Of a DNA stretch of 64,000 nucleotides, positions 8,842 through 18,112 are shown in pieces; position 1 is the stretch's first letter, and the number at the start of each line of letters is the position of its first letter. The translations under genes and the position numbers were made by a program. The DNA is taken from contig CAVTFN010000005.1 of NCBI GenBank assembly GCA_963734065.1, positions 1,178,001-1,242,000 of the forward strand, given 5' to 3'. Source of the DNA: DATBLE01 sp963734065. GTDB taxonomy: Bacteria > Actinomycetota > Thermoleophilia > Gaiellales > Gaiellaceae. The notes beneath the pieces were generated by a model. The model saw only the letters and a program-made list of their open reading frames with translations. It was not told the DNA's origin and searched no databases.

Positions 8842-9491
8842 CGCAGCGAACCGGCCGCTTCGGAGGTCAGGTAGGCGGCCACCGGCCCGTCGAAGACGAC
8901 ACGGCCGTCGAGCAGCGCGGCCACCCGGTCGGCAACGTGCTCGAGGTCATCGAGGTTCTGCGTGACCAGCACCACCGCGCCGCCGGCATCGCGGACGCCG
9001 CGCGCGGTCTCCCACAGCCGCCGCCGCTGGCGCGGGTCCAGTGCAGCGGTCGGCTCGTCGAGCAGCAGCACGTCGGGGTCGGGCAGCAGCGAGATCGCCA
9101 GGTCGAGGCGCTGCCGGTTGCCCACGGACAGCGCCGCCGCCGGGCGGTCGTCGTCGGGCAGCTCGAGCCGCTCGAGCATCCGCTGCGGATCGCCGGCCTG
9201 CTCGAGCCGCGCGAACAGCTCGAGGTTCTGCCTCGGCGACAGGCGTCCGTAGTGTGCGGGCCGCTGCGGCATCCAGCCGGCGCGCACGCCCTCCGCCCAC
9301 TCGACCGTGCCCTCGCTCGGCTCGACCGCGCCGGCGAGGATCGCGAGCAGCGTCGACTTCCCGGCGCCGTTCGGCCCGACCAGCGCGACGGCCTCGCCGC
9401 GGTTGACCTCGAGGTCGGTCGGCTCGAGCGCGACGTGGTCGCCGAAGCGGCGGGAGACGCCGCGCGCGCGGAGGAGCGGTCCGTCGTTCAC
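8838..9491 (-). CDS. ABC transporter ATP-binding protein with altered signature
   Basis: A 217-aa ATPase partner of the downstream ABC-2 permease. Walker A is GPNGAGKST, and Walker B with its following Glu is VLLLDEPTAALD. The canonical LSGGQ signature reads LSVGN, and the switch region has Gln (VTQN) where His is usual. GTG at 9491 overlaps the stop of the AI-2E gene by one codon (GTGA), which fixes the start although the frame is open much further upstream. The altered signature and switch residues may mean slow ATP hydrolysis. Confidence 0.85.
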   Translation of the reverse strand: MNDGPLLRARGVSRRFGDHVALEPTDLEVNRGEAVALVGPNGAGKSTLLAILAGAVEPSEGTVEWAEGVRAGWMPQRPAHYGRLSPRQNLELFARLEQAGDPQRMLERLELPDDDRPAAALSVGNRQRLDLAISLLPDPDVLLLDEPTAALDPRQRRRLWETARGVRDAGGAVVLVTQNLDDLEHVADRVAALLDGRVVFDGPVAAYLTSEAAGSLR

Positions 9492-10741
9492 CCGCGTCGC
9501 TGCGAGCGGCGCGTGGGGGTGACCTCGGGGTCCGGCACCGGCGCAACCGGCGGCGGCTGCTCGACCTCGACCTCGACCGGCACGGGGCCACCCTCCTCCC
9601 ACGGCTCGAGCTCGACCCGCTCGGAGAAGTACTCGTACACCGCGCGCGCCGCGGCGAGCAGCGGCAGCGCGACCAGGATTCCGGGGAGGCCGTAGATCTC
9701 GCCGCCGGCGAGCAAACCGAAGATGACCAGCAGCGGGTGCAGCCGCAGCGCGCTGCCCATCACCTTCGGGACGACCACGTGACCCTCGATCTGGTGGATG
9801 ACGAGGAACAGGGCCGTCACCCAGAGCAGCGAGATCGGGTGGACGACGGCCGCGTAGATGCCGGCCGGGATCGCGCCGAGCCAGGGGCCGAGGTACGGGA
9901 TCAGCTCCATCACCGCCACCCACGCACCGAAGAGCAGCGCGTACTTGTCGGCGCCGGGGACGAGCCCGAGCACACCGAGCACCCACATCCCCACCCCCGC
10001 GCTGGCGCCGATGATCAGCGAGACGAGCAGCTGGCCCTTCACGTAGCCGGCGACCGCGTGCTCCATCCGCACGAGCAGCGGCTCCGACCCCGGATGCGGC
10101 GGGAAGCGCCGGTCGAGCGCGCGGCCGAGCTTGGAGAAGTCGAGCAGCATGTAGATCGACACGACGATCACGACGATCGTGGCGAACAGCAGCTTCCCGA
10201 TCGAGATCGCCGCCCCCTCGACGAAGTTCACGACCCGGCTCGTGTACTTGCCGACGTCCTTGTCGCGGATCTGCCGCACCCAGCGGTGGCCGCGCTGCTG
10301 CACGTCGATCGAGCTGAGCCCGTGGTGGTTCAGCCACCGCTGCAGCCGGTCGACGTCCCGGTCGGCGTCGGTCTTGCCGGTCTGTCCATTGGGCTCCGTA
10401 AAGTAGGTGTCGAACCGGTTTGCGGCCGTCTTCGTCTGATCGACGACGACGGTGGCGAGAGCCCAGATGCTCACGATCAACGCCGCCGCGCAGCCCAGGT
10501 ACACGAGTGCGACGGCAAAGCCGCGCCGGATCCGGAACCTCCCGATCCTCACCTCCCCGATCGCCCTGACCACCGGGTCGAGCAGCAGCGCGATCAGCGA
10601 GGCGACGAGGAAGAGGAAGACGACGTGAAAGACGCGGCCCGCGACCACCCACGCCAGGATCAGCAGGAGCGGAAGCCCGACCAGCTGCATCCAGCGCGGA
10701 ATCTGGATCTTCGGCGCCGCGCCGGGGGCCATCGCGGCCAT
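9488..10741 (-). CDS. AI-2E family transporter
   Basis: A 417-aa membrane protein of the AI-2E (TqsA/YdiK) superfamily. It has two helices near residues 20-50, one near 75-95, then a soluble segment and a C-terminal bundle with the conserved ELIPYLGPWLGAIPA and HQIEGHVVVPKVMG stretches. Members move small molecules or ions; no substrate can be assigned here. A proline-rich acidic tail of about 40 residues ends the protein. It shares a start/stop overlap with the ABC ATPase gene. Confidence 0.85.
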   Translation of the reverse strand: MAAMAPGAAPKIQIPRWMQLVGLPLLLILAWVVAGRVFHVVFLFLVASLIALLLDPVVRAIGEVRIGRFRIRRGFAVALVYLGCAAALIVSIWALATVVVDQTKTAANRFDTYFTEPNGQTGKTDADRDVDRLQRWLNHHGLSSIDVQQRGHRWVRQIRDKDVGKYTSRVVNFVEGAAISIGKLLFATIVVIVVSIYMLLDFSKLGRALDRRFPPHPGSEPLLVRMEHAVAGYVKGQLLVSLIIGASAGVGMWVLGVLGLVPGADKYALLFGAWVAVMELIPYLGPWLGAIPAGIYAAVVHPISLLWVTALFLVIHQIEGHVVVPKVMGSALRLHPLLVIFGLLAGGEIYGLPGILVALPLLAAARAVYEYFSERVELEPWEEGGPVPVEVEVEQPPPVAPVPDPEVTPTRRSQRRG

Positions 10742-10861
10742 GGTACCGCGGCGTCCGTACGGCCTCAGCGAACCCCCTGGGACTGGGCGCTGGAGACGGA
10801 CGGCTCGCTGGCGCGTGACGTCTCGCCGGAGAGTTGGTTCGTTTCCGTACGACCGGTCCCG

Positions 10862-10890
10862 TTGAAAGGACTCCCAGAGTCGGCTACGGT
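10862..10890 (+). promoter_or_regulatory. Promoter for a leaderless M23-like gene
   Basis: TTGAAA (10862-10867) and TACGGT (10885-10890) are separated by 17 bases. The expected start point, about 7 bases downstream, coincides with the A of ATG at 10898, so the transcript would have little or no 5' leader. No ribosome site precedes this ATG, which fits leaderless translation. Confidence 0.55.
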
Positions 10891-10897
10891 GCCGCGG

Positions 10898-11668
10898 ATG
10901 CCGGCTCCCTCCGCCTATCGGCGGCCTGATCGCCGTGCCGCCAGGGCTCGTCAGGCACGCCGCCGTGCCGTCCTCCTCGCGCTCGTCGTCGGGCTCTTCG
11001 TGATTCTCGCCGTCGCAGCCTTCCGGCCGGGCGGCTCGAAGATCGGCGCCGCGACCCCGGCGAGCGCGACGCGGCTGCTTCCGCCGCCGCCGCCTTCAGG
11101 TGTGGCGATCGCAAGCTACGGCCGCCTGCGCGTTGCGTCGCCGGTCAACGAGAGCGTCGTCACCGCGATCGGCTACCACGGCGCCGGACAGGGAACGCTG
11201 CCGTTCGAGCCGGTCGGGCGCCAGGCGAACATCGGTATCGCCACCCGCGTCTTCCACCGGATCTTCGGCGGCGGCGGCTCGGGCGGCGTCGTCTACTACC
11301 GGCTCGGCGGAGGACAGGGGCCGTCGACCGGAGCGCTCGACGTCGGCGCGGCGCCGGGCACCGACGTCTACTCGCCGACCGACGGCACGGTCGTCGGCCT
11401 CCGCGACTACGTGCTGAACGGCGAGAAGTACGGCTCCGTGATCGACATCCAGCCGGTCGGCGAGCCGTCCGTCGTTCTCTCCGTCTCCCACGTGCAGGCA
11501 GACCCGGCTCTGACCGTCGGGTCGACCATCACCGCGAGCACGTCCCGGCTCGGCCGGGTCGTCGATCTCTCCGGGGCCGAGCGGCTCGCGCTCGCCCGCT
11601 ACACCCGCGACGCGGGCAACTACGTCGAGCTGACGCTGCACCCGGCCGGGTCCGTCCCGCTGCGCTAG
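10898..11668 (+). CDS. Membrane-anchored M23-like (lysostaphin-fold) protein
   Basis: A 256-aa protein with a basic N-terminus, one membrane anchor (about 25-45) and an extracytoplasmic domain. Residues about 150-250 follow the outline of M23 peptidases: GALDVGAAPGTDVYSPTDG matches the segment with the first metal ligands, and VSHVQADPALTVGSTI and ELTLHP match later segments. The first ligand His is not seen and the second motif is incomplete, so it is probably a non-catalytic or divergent member that binds peptidoglycan or regulates cell-wall enzymes. ATG at 10898 is chosen because of the promoter position. Confidence 0.6.
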   Translation: MPAPSAYRRPDRRAARARQARRRAVLLALVVGLFVILAVAAFRPGGSKIGAATPASATRLLPPPPPSGVAIASYGRLRVASPVNESVVTAIGYHGAGQGTLPFEPVGRQANIGIATRVFHRIFGGGGSGGVVYYRLGGGQGPSTGALDVGAAPGTDVYSPTDGTVVGLRDYVLNGEKYGSVIDIQPVGEPSVVLSVSHVQADPALTVGSTITASTSRLGRVVDLSGAERLALARYTRDAGNYVELTLHPAGSVPLR

Positions 11669-11680
11669 CAGCGTCGCCGC

Positions 11681-12460
11681 TTGCGCATCCTGTTTCTCGC
11701 CGACGTCTTCGGCTCCGCCGGCCGCCGCGCGGTCGAGGAGCGGCTCCCGGGGCTGCGCGGCGAGCTCCGGGTCGACTTCTGCGTCGTCAACGGCGAGAAC
11801 GCGGCGGACGGGCGGGGCCTGACCCCGAAGCTGGCCGACAAGCTGCTGGCCGCCGGAGCCGACGTCATCACGCTCGGCAACCACGTCTGGGCCCGCGACG
11901 AGATCGGCCCCTACCTCGCGCAGTCGGAGCGGGTGATCCGCCCGGCCAACGTCGCCTCGGGCTCGCCGGGTCGCGCGCTGGCGGTCGCGGCGGCGGCCGA
12001 CGGGACGCCTGTCGCGGTCGTCAACCTGCTGGGCTCGCTCTTCCTCGACGTCCCGGTCGGGCCGTTCGAGGTGCTCGACGAGCTCGTCGAGGAGGCGAGA
12101 CGCGCGGCGAAGGTGGTCGTCGTCGACTTCCACGCCGAAGCGACGAGCGAGAAGATCGCCGTCGCCCGCTGGCTCGACGGCCGGGTGACCGCCGTGATCG
12201 GGACGCACACGCACGTCCAGACCAGCGACGCGCGGGTCCAGCCCGGGGGCACCGCGGCGATCACCGACGCCGGGATGACGGGGCCGCACGACTCCGTGAT
12301 CGGCGTCGAGGCGGAGCTGGCGACCCGGCGCATGCGCACCGGGATGCCCGTCCGGTTCCGTCCCGCCGAAGGCGGCGTCCGCCTCGAGGGCGTCGTCGTC
12401 GACTGCGACTCCGAGGGTCGCGCGACCGCGATCGAGCCCCTCCGGATCGACGCCGCGTAG
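11681..12460 (+). CDS. YmdB-type metallophosphoesterase (TIGR00282 family)
   Basis: A 259-aa calcineurin-like phosphodiesterase starting with TTG at 11681. Metal-binding motifs appear in family order: LADVFG (D8), VNGEN, LGNHVW, DFHAEATSEK and GTHTHVQT. Characterised members such as YmdB hydrolyse 2',3'-cyclic nucleotides and affect RNA turnover and biofilm genes. It follows the M23-like gene by 12 bases and is probably co-transcribed with it. Confidence 0.88.
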   Translation: MRILFLADVFGSAGRRAVEERLPGLRGELRVDFCVVNGENAADGRGLTPKLADKLLAAGADVITLGNHVWARDEIGPYLAQSERVIRPANVASGSPGRALAVAAAADGTPVAVVNLLGSLFLDVPVGPFEVLDELVEEARRAAKVVVVDFHAEATSEKIAVARWLDGRVTAVIGTHTHVQTSDARVQPGGTAAITDAGMTGPHDSVIGVEAELATRRMRTGMPVRFRPAEGGVRLEGVVVDCDSEGRATAIEPLRIDAA

Positions 12461-12492
12461 CCCCGGCGGCCGTGACTCTTCCGGCCGATTTT

Positions 12493-12511
12493 CCGGGGGA
12501 CAGTCCCCCGG
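12493..12511. repeat. Odd palindrome, family A, intergenic copy
   Basis: CCGGGGGAC and GTCCCCCGG flank a central A, a perfect 9-bp stem. It is followed by GGACTTGGC, a flank that also occurs (as GGACCTGGC) beside the copies in the E2 and uraH genes. It lies in the 137-base gap between two convergent genes. Confidence 0.8.
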
Positions 12512-12597
12512 ACTTGGCCGGAGAGGACGAACGGTCGCGGAACCATGCGCCCGCCGACACCGCCGTATTGGCCGTTACGCCCGGTCGAGTCGGCCGT

Positions 12598-13860
12598 TTA
12601 CCGCGTGTCCAGAGGACTGTCCCCCGGACGTGGCCGGGCGGGCCACGAGAGCACCGCGAAGAGCGCGACCAGGACGAGGTCGCGGACGAGGACGAGCCAC
12701 GACGCGGTCAGGTCGAAGCGAAGCGCCAGGTCCCAGTAGCGGAACGGGAACCAGATCTGCGTGAGCACGAGCGCCGTCGCCAGGAGCGCGCTCGCCCCGA
12801 CCCCGCGCCGACCGTAGACGAGCGGGACGAGCGGGATCAGCCAGATCAGGAACTGCGGCGAGAGCACCTTGCCGAAGGCGACGAAAGCGCAGACCGCAGT
12901 CGCCGACGCGCGGACGAGCCGCTCGCGCGTGACCGGGCCGCGGGCGAACCAGATCCAGGTGAGCAGGAGCGCCGCGGCCTGGAGGATCGTCTGCACGACG
13001 GCCAGAGCGTCGGGGGCCGAACCGGCCAGGTTCTGCGAACCGTGACTCGGGCGCATCGTGATCGAGAGCCCGCCCACCGCGTGGGCGACGAGCAGGACGC
13101 CGGCGCCGAGCGTCTCGATCTGCAGAGGCCGGCTCGTCTGCGTGGTCACGCTGTGCCAGACCCCGTGCGGCGCGATCACGACGAACGGCAGGAAGACGAG
13201 GCAGACGACCGCGGCGAAGACGCCGAGACAGATGAGCGCCTCGCCGCGGCCGCGGCGGCGCCAGATCCAGACTGCGGCGATGGGAACGAGCACGGCCGGG
13301 AAGAGCTTCGCCGAGACGGCCAGCCCGAGCACCCCGGCGCCGATGCGGTTTCGTCCCGCGACGAACGCGGCCAGCGAGCCCGTGACCAGCGCCGCGAGCC
13401 AGAGGTCGAAGCGCGAGAGCATCACCGAGCCGAGCAGGAACGGCGAGAGCGCCGCGAAGCCGAGCGCCGCGCCGGTCCGCACGTGCCCCGCTCCTAGGCT
13501 GAGCAGGATCGCGAGCATGAAGGCGAGCGTGAGCGCGCCGCAGACCAGCATCTCCGCCTCGAAGCCGGCGCGGTAGCCGTCCAGGTCGCCGTCCTGCGAG
13601 CGCAGCAGCGACGGCAGCGCGAACACGGGCAGCGCGCCCGGCGGGTACTCGAGCTGGAAGTCGCGGTAGGGGACGTGTCCGTTCGCGATCGCATCGCCGT
13701 ACCGCTGGTAGATCGGCGTGTCGGCGATGCGGCTGTCCCGGTAGAAGCCGAAGTGGATTCCGGACCACGCCGCGACGAAGACGGCGATCGCGACCGTCAC
13801 CGCGACAGCCGCGCGGCGCGAGTCAGCCTGCTGTGACCAGCTCTCGCTGCTCGTGCTCAT
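12598..13860 (-). CDS. Membrane glycosyltransferase, GT87/DUF2029 family
   Basis: A 420-aa polytopic protein of the GT-C fold: one N-terminal helix, an extracytoplasmic loop with YRDFQLEYPPGALP, then about nine hydrophobic segments. GT87 enzymes transfer mannose from a polyprenyl phosphate to envelope glycans; the acceptor here is unknown. Its ATG overlaps the end of the next membrane glycosyltransferase by 38 bases. The last codons (PGDSPLD) are encoded by a copy of the family A palindrome, so the natural C-terminus appears to have been altered by that element. Confidence 0.75.
   Translation of the reverse strand: MSTSSESWSQQADSRRAAVAVTVAIAVFVAAWSGIHFGFYRDSRIADTPIYQRYGDAIANGHVPYRDFQLEYPPGALPVFALPSLLRSQDGDLDGYRAGFEAEMLVCGALTLAFMLAILLSLGAGHVRTGAALGFAALSPFLLGSVMLSRFDLWLAALVTGSLAAFVAGRNRIGAGVLGLAVSAKLFPAVLVPIAAVWIWRRRGRGEALICLGVFAAVVCLVFLPFVVIAPHGVWHSVTTQTSRPLQIETLGAGVLLVAHAVGGLSITMRPSHGSQNLAGSAPDALAVVQTILQAAALLLTWIWFARGPVTRERLVRASATAVCAFVAFGKVLSPQFLIWLIPLVPLVYGRRGVGASALLATALVLTQIWFPFRYWDLALRFDLTASWLVLVRDLVLVALFAVLSWPARPRPGDSPLDTR
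12608..12629. repeat. Odd palindrome, family A, at the 3' end of the GT87 gene
   Basis: TCCAGAGGAC-T-GTCCCCCGGA: an imperfect inverted repeat around GGACTGTCC. It is read on the minus strand as PGDSPLD just before the stop codon. It lies about 100 bases from the intergenic copy at 12493. Confidence 0.75.
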
Positions 13861-15628
13861 CGCGGACGGTCGCCTTCGCCGGCTCGGGTGACGGCTCCGC
13901 CGCGAGCACCGCGTAGGCGGCGAACGCGAAGAACCAGGGGAGGTACAGGTAGAACCAGTGCGTCAGCACCAGCTCGAAGCCGATCAGGACCGCACCCGTC
14001 AGGGCGGCGAGCTGGAGCGGTGACTTGCGCCGGGGAAGGAAGGCGACCGCCGCCGACCCTGCAACGAGGAGCACCTGGAGCACCCGCTGGAGCCAGTGGA
14101 GGTCCGGGAGGCCGGCGTGGTACTGGCGCCAGTCCCAGAGCGAGAAGGGCGACTGGCGGTTGACCTGCGGGGGGATCGTCCGGTCCCAGAAGACCCGGGC
14201 GGCGTGCAGCGGGCTCGGCTCGAGCAGCAACACCCAGAACGCCGCCGCCGTGGCGAGTGCGAACCCGGCGGCGAAGATCAGCGCCGTCCGGCGGCTCTTC
14301 CGGAACTCCGGGTAGGTCGCCCAGAGCGGCGCCACCAGCAGGGCTCCGAACTTCGTCCACGCCGCCAGCCCGACGAACACGCCCCGGGCCGAGGCCGACG
14401 TACACAACCAGAAGCCCCAGATCAGGAAGGCGGGCATGATCGCGTCGTTCGTGTTCGACATCGAGGCGTACTGGGTGAACGGGTAGGCCGCCCATGCGAA
14501 CGCCAGAGTGATCCCCAGCCGGTTGCCGCCGAACCGCCGGCCCGCGAGCGCCAGCCCGAGCACGCAGAGGAGGTCGAACGCGATCGCGGTGAAGTGCGAG
14601 GCGGGAAGGTCGTCCCACTGGCCGCTCCAGCCGAAGATCGCGTAGCCCGGGATGTACGCGATGTACGAGATCGGGCCGTAGGTGTCGCCGTTCGGGTTGG
14701 CCGACTCGCAACGCCCGTTCGTCTGGATCCGGGCGCGGATCTCGCCCTCGCGGTCGGCCGGGCCGCACGGCTTCAGGTTGTCCTCCACCGGGAAGTTTCC
14801 GTAGGGCGACTGGCCGTGCACGATCCGCTGCGCACCGATCGGGCCCGCGTAGCCGACGTCGATCACGTTCGAGTCGCGGACGTTGAGCCCGACCTTGAAG
14901 CCGCAGAGGAAGACGGTCGCGGCGGCGAGCACCCAGATGGGCCAGAGCGGCCGGGAGACGGGCGGCGGCCGGTCCCTGATCCCGACCCAGATCATGCGGC
15001 CGAGCAGGTAGGCGAGCCCCGGGTAGACGAGCGGCACGCTCGTGAAGATCCGGCCGTGGTTGAAGTACCAGAGCGAGACGGAGAACGACAGGAGCGCCAG
15101 CAGGTCGAGGTTGCGGAGGCTGAGCGGCCGGCGGAGGTCGGCAAGGCCGACCAGGAAGACGGCGCAGAACGCGAGCCAGACGCCGAGGCTGTTGATCTTC
15201 TTCCCGCCGAACGCGCCCGGGCCGCCGCGCGCCATGCGCCAGGCGACCTGCGGGCCGGTCCAGGCCTCGGTGACGATGCCGGTCGTATCGTCGACCCGGC
15301 CCGTCGCGATCTCACCTGCCGGCCCCGACCAGACCTTCACGTCCCAGTCGGCGTACTGCGCGTCGTACGTCCCCTGGGTGACCAGGCTCTTCTTCGGGTA
15401 GCGGCCCACCCAGTCCTTGACCTTCGGCACCGCGAGCAAAGCGGCCACCACCTTCGCCTCGGTCTGGCTCCGCTGCTGCGCCGGTGCCGGCGCCTGCTGC
15501 GTCTGCGTGAACGGAAGTTGCCGCTCCGTCTTCGTGACGGTCGTGGTGACCGTTTGCCCCGGCGCGGCCGCGGCGATTGGAGTGAACGCCAGGAGCGCGA
15601 CCACGCCCGCGACGACGAGGCGCTTCAC
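13823..15628 (-). CDS. Large membrane glycosyltransferase-like protein with secreted N-terminal domain
   Basis: A 601-aa protein. Residues 1-22 look like a signal sequence; 23-145 form a soluble domain rich in Thr and Gln at first; from about 150 there are 11 or so hydrophobic segments interrupted by a loop holding RIVHGQSPYGNFP, typical of GT-C mannosyltransferase-like proteins. It is probably an envelope glycan enzyme working with the overlapping GT87 gene and the GtrA gene just upstream. Only part of the loop resembles known families, so activity is inferred. Start GTG 15628. Confidence 0.65.
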   Translation of the reverse strand: MKRLVVAGVVALLAFTPIAAAAPGQTVTTTVTKTERQLPFTQTQQAPAPAQQRSQTEAKVVAALLAVPKVKDWVGRYPKKSLVTQGTYDAQYADWDVKVWSGPAGEIATGRVDDTTGIVTEAWTGPQVAWRMARGGPGAFGGKKINSLGVWLAFCAVFLVGLADLRRPLSLRNLDLLALLSFSVSLWYFNHGRIFTSVPLVYPGLAYLLGRMIWVGIRDRPPPVSRPLWPIWVLAAATVFLCGFKVGLNVRDSNVIDVGYAGPIGAQRIVHGQSPYGNFPVEDNLKPCGPADREGEIRARIQTNGRCESANPNGDTYGPISYIAYIPGYAIFGWSGQWDDLPASHFTAIAFDLLCVLGLALAGRRFGGNRLGITLAFAWAAYPFTQYASMSNTNDAIMPAFLIWGFWLCTSASARGVFVGLAAWTKFGALLVAPLWATYPEFRKSRRTALIFAAGFALATAAAFWVLLLEPSPLHAARVFWDRTIPPQVNRQSPFSLWDWRQYHAGLPDLHWLQRVLQVLLVAGSAAVAFLPRRKSPLQLAALTGAVLIGFELVLTHWFYLYLPWFFAFAAYAVLAAEPSPEPAKATVRDEHEQRELVTAG

Positions 15629-15629
15629 G

Positions 15630-16067
15630 TCAGCTCCTGAACGACCAGAGTTTGTTCGCGCCGAAGCTGAACGGCATCACGAGGACGATGGCAGTCGCCT
15701 CGGCGAGAATCGCATCGGCACCCAGCTTGACCAGGACCCAGAGCAGGGCGAGGTTGAGCCCCAGCGCTGCGAGCGACACGACGAAGAAGCGCATCCCCTG
15801 GAAGTAGAGATGCCCACGGCGGCTCCTGAATGTCCAGTGCCGGTTCCAGAAATAGTTGTTGGTCACGGCGACGACGAAGGAGCACGACGCCGCCGGCAGG
15901 TAGTGAAGGTCGGCGCCCTTCAGCAGGGTGATGTAGACGACGAGGTTGACGAGGTAGCCGCTCAGCCCGACGACGGAGAACTTGGCGAGCTCGATCCAGT
16001 TCTCCGAGCGGCCGAGCGCGCGGCGGGCACGCGTGGCCGCAATCCCCGTTGCGGTCGAGCGCGCCAC
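15630..16067 (-). CDS. GtrA-family membrane protein
   Basis: A 145-aa, four-helix GtrA protein with the conserved FSVVGLSGYLVNLVVY start of the domain, NNYFWNRHWTF after helix 2 and a final FGANKLWSF. GtrA proteins are thought to help polyprenyl-linked sugars cross the membrane. Its position just upstream of two GT-C type genes supports a shared role in surface polysaccharide synthesis. Confidence 0.85.
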   Translation of the reverse strand: MARSTATGIAATRARRALGRSENWIELAKFSVVGLSGYLVNLVVYITLLKGADLHYLPAASCSFVVAVTNNYFWNRHWTFRSRRGHLYFQGMRFFVVSLAALGLNLALLWVLVKLGADAILAEATAIVLVMPFSFGANKLWSFRS

Positions 16068-16094
16068 GGTGCGAGCGTACCCGAACCGATCGGC

Positions 16095-16745
16095 TCATTC
16101 CCCGTCGAAGCCTTCGGCCCCGACGAGCGGCACGAAGCGGCACGGAATCGATCGCAGCATCGCCGGTCCCTCGGGGCTGCGAACGACCAGCCGGAGCTCC
16201 TGGCCACCGCGGCCGCCGACAGGGACGACGAGCCGTCCGGCGGGCTCGAGCTGGGCGTAGAGCGACGGCGGCACCTCGGGAGCGGCGGCCGCCACGGCGA
16301 TCGCCCCGAACGGCGCGTGTGCGGGCAGCCCGAGGGAGCCGTCGCCGACGTGGACGCGAACATTGGTACAACCGGCCTGCTCCAATGCCCCCCGGGCGCG
16401 TTCGGCCAGGACGATCAGCCGCTCGATCGTGTGCACCTCCTTCCCGAGCTGGGCGAGCACGGCCGCCTGGTAACCCGAGCCCGTGCCGACGTCGAGCACG
16501 CGGTCGCCGGGCCGCACCGCGAGCGCCTCGCAGATCCGGGCGACCATGTACGGCTGGGAGATCGTCTGGTCGCCCCCGATCGGCAGGGCGGCGTCGTCGT
16601 AGGCGCGGTCGCGGACCGGCTCGGGGACGAAGAGCTCACGCGGGACGCGGGCCATCGCGGCGAGCACGCGCTCGTCGATGATGCCGCGCCGGCGGAGCTG
16701 CTCCTCGACCATGAGCCGCCGCTCCCCTGCGCGGTCAGACTGCAC
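16095..16745 (-). CDS. pcm: Protein-L-isoaspartate O-methyltransferase
   Basis: A 216-aa cytoplasmic methyltransferase that repairs isoaspartyl residues using S-adenosylmethionine. GGDQTISQPYMVA (57-69) is the family substrate motif and LDVGTGSGYQAAV (84-96) is the cofactor loop. It overlaps the phosphodiesterase gene upstream by 11 bases. Length and motifs are typical. Confidence 0.93.
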   Translation of the reverse strand: MQSDRAGERRLMVEEQLRRRGIIDERVLAAMARVPRELFVPEPVRDRAYDDAALPIGGDQTISQPYMVARICEALAVRPGDRVLDVGTGSGYQAAVLAQLGKEVHTIERLIVLAERARGALEQAGCTNVRVHVGDGSLGLPAHAPFGAIAVAAAAPEVPPSLYAQLEPAGRLVVPVGGRGGQELRLVVRSPEGPAMLRSIPCRFVPLVGAEGFDGE

Positions 16746-18111
16746 GGACCAGCGGCCGGATCGAAGCTGGTGGCTCGACCCCGAAGTGCGCGAGCACGGC
16801 GGGCATCACGCCGGTGATACCCGCCGGCACGGTGTCGATCCCGACGACGAGCATCGGCACCTCGGAGTCGCCGGCGAGCAGCGAACCATGGCTGCCGCCG
16901 CCGACATGGCTGTTGCCGCCGAGGTCGACGAACTCGTAGCCCGCGGCGGCCGACGCCAGGACGTCGCCCGCGTTCGGGTTCCGAAGCGCCGCCCAGGCGC
17001 GTTCGAGCCCGTCCGGATGGTCGAGCACCGCCGGGTCGCCGTCCAGCTCCCAGCCGCCCTCCGAGCGGCGGAAGCGGAGCTCCTCGCCGTCGCGCCTGGC
17101 GACGGCGCGCCCGTCCTCGAGGAAGAGCGCGACGTCCACCTCCGGCCGGCCGTCGAGCCGCTCGGCCAGCGCCCGTACGGGCTCGTCGCAGAGCGGCAGC
17201 CGGTAGACCTGGCCCGCGCGGTTGGAGGCGCAGACCGCGACGTCGGGGCGCTCGAGGCCGCTCCGCCGGAAGAGGCGGAGGTCGGCGTAGGCGTCCTCGA
17301 GCCGGGCGGCGTGCTCGACCCGGGTCTGGCCGTGGTCGGAGCAGAGCACGACCGCGTAGCGCTCGACGAAGGCATCCGGCCCGCCGGCGACCTCCATCAG
17401 CGAGGCGATCGCGTGGTCGGCGTCCGCGAGCTTGCCTGCGGCGCCTTCCGGGCCGAGCGCGTGCGACGCGTAGTCGTAGTCCGAGAGGTAGAAGACGAAG
17501 AAGTCGAAGCCGTCGCGGGCGACCAGCCAGCGGCCGACCGCGGCCGCGTACTCGTCGATCGAGCCCGCTGCACGGCGCCGGACGGCGAGCGGCGCGCCGG
17601 TCACGTCCGACTCGAACAGGTTGTAGAAGAAGAAGCGTCGCGGCCCGCGGACGGTGCGGTTCACCCCCGGCAGGGTTGCGCGGTGCTCGGTTCGGCCGCG
17701 ATAGCAGGTGAAGTTGACCGCGGCGGTGACGAGATCCGCGTCGTCGAGCGCCTCGAAGACGGTGGTCGCCTCGGGGGAGAGATGTCGCGCGCTCAGGTCG
17801 AAGATCGTGTCGACGAGGGAGCGGCGCGTTCCGGCGGCGACGATCGCACCGAGCGACGAGCCGTACTCGACGACACGGCGCTCGTCGCGATCGAACCAGA
17901 CGAGATGCGGGATGTGGTGGACGTCCGGATGGGCGCCCGTCGCGATCGACGAGACACAGACGGGCGTGAGGGAAGGGAAGGTCGACGTCGCCCGGGCGTA
18001 GCGGCCGTGCCTGGCGAGGAAGGCGAGCGCCGGCGTCTCCTCGGTCTCGACCGCCCGCTCGAACACCGACGGTGTCAGGCCGTCGACGACGACGAGCACG
18101 AGGCTGCGCAC
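16735..18111 (-). CDS. Alkaline phosphatase superfamily phosphodiesterase
   Basis: A 458-aa member of the nucleotide pyrophosphatase/phosphodiesterase group. VVVDGL near the N-terminus gives the first metal Asp, STFPSLTPV holds the nucleophile Thr/Ser region, and CSDHGQT carries a later metal Asp-His pair. No signal peptide or anchor is seen, so it is probably cytoplasmic. Substrate unknown. It is flanked by an overlapping pcm and by a membrane protein gene ending 2 bases upstream of its start. Confidence 0.8.
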   Translation of the reverse strand: MRSLVLVVVDGLTPSVFERAVETEETPALAFLARHGRYARATSTFPSLTPVCVSSIATGAHPDVHHIPHLVWFDRDERRVVEYGSSLGAIVAAGTRRSLVDTIFDLSARHLSPEATTVFEALDDADLVTAAVNFTCYRGRTEHRATLPGVNRTVRGPRRFFFYNLFESDVTGAPLAVRRRAAGSIDEYAAAVGRWLVARDGFDFFVFYLSDYDYASHALGPEGAAGKLADADHAIASLMEVAGGPDAFVERYAVVLCSDHGQTRVEHAARLEDAYADLRLFRRSGLERPDVAVCASNRAGQVYRLPLCDEPVRALAERLDGRPEVDVALFLEDGRAVARRDGEELRFRRSEGGWELDGDPAVLDHPDGLERAWAALRNPNAGDVLASAAAGYEFVDLGGNSHVGGGSHGSLLAGDSEVPMLVVGIDTVPAGITGVMPAVLAHFGVEPPASIRPLVRAV

Positions 18112-18112
18112 A

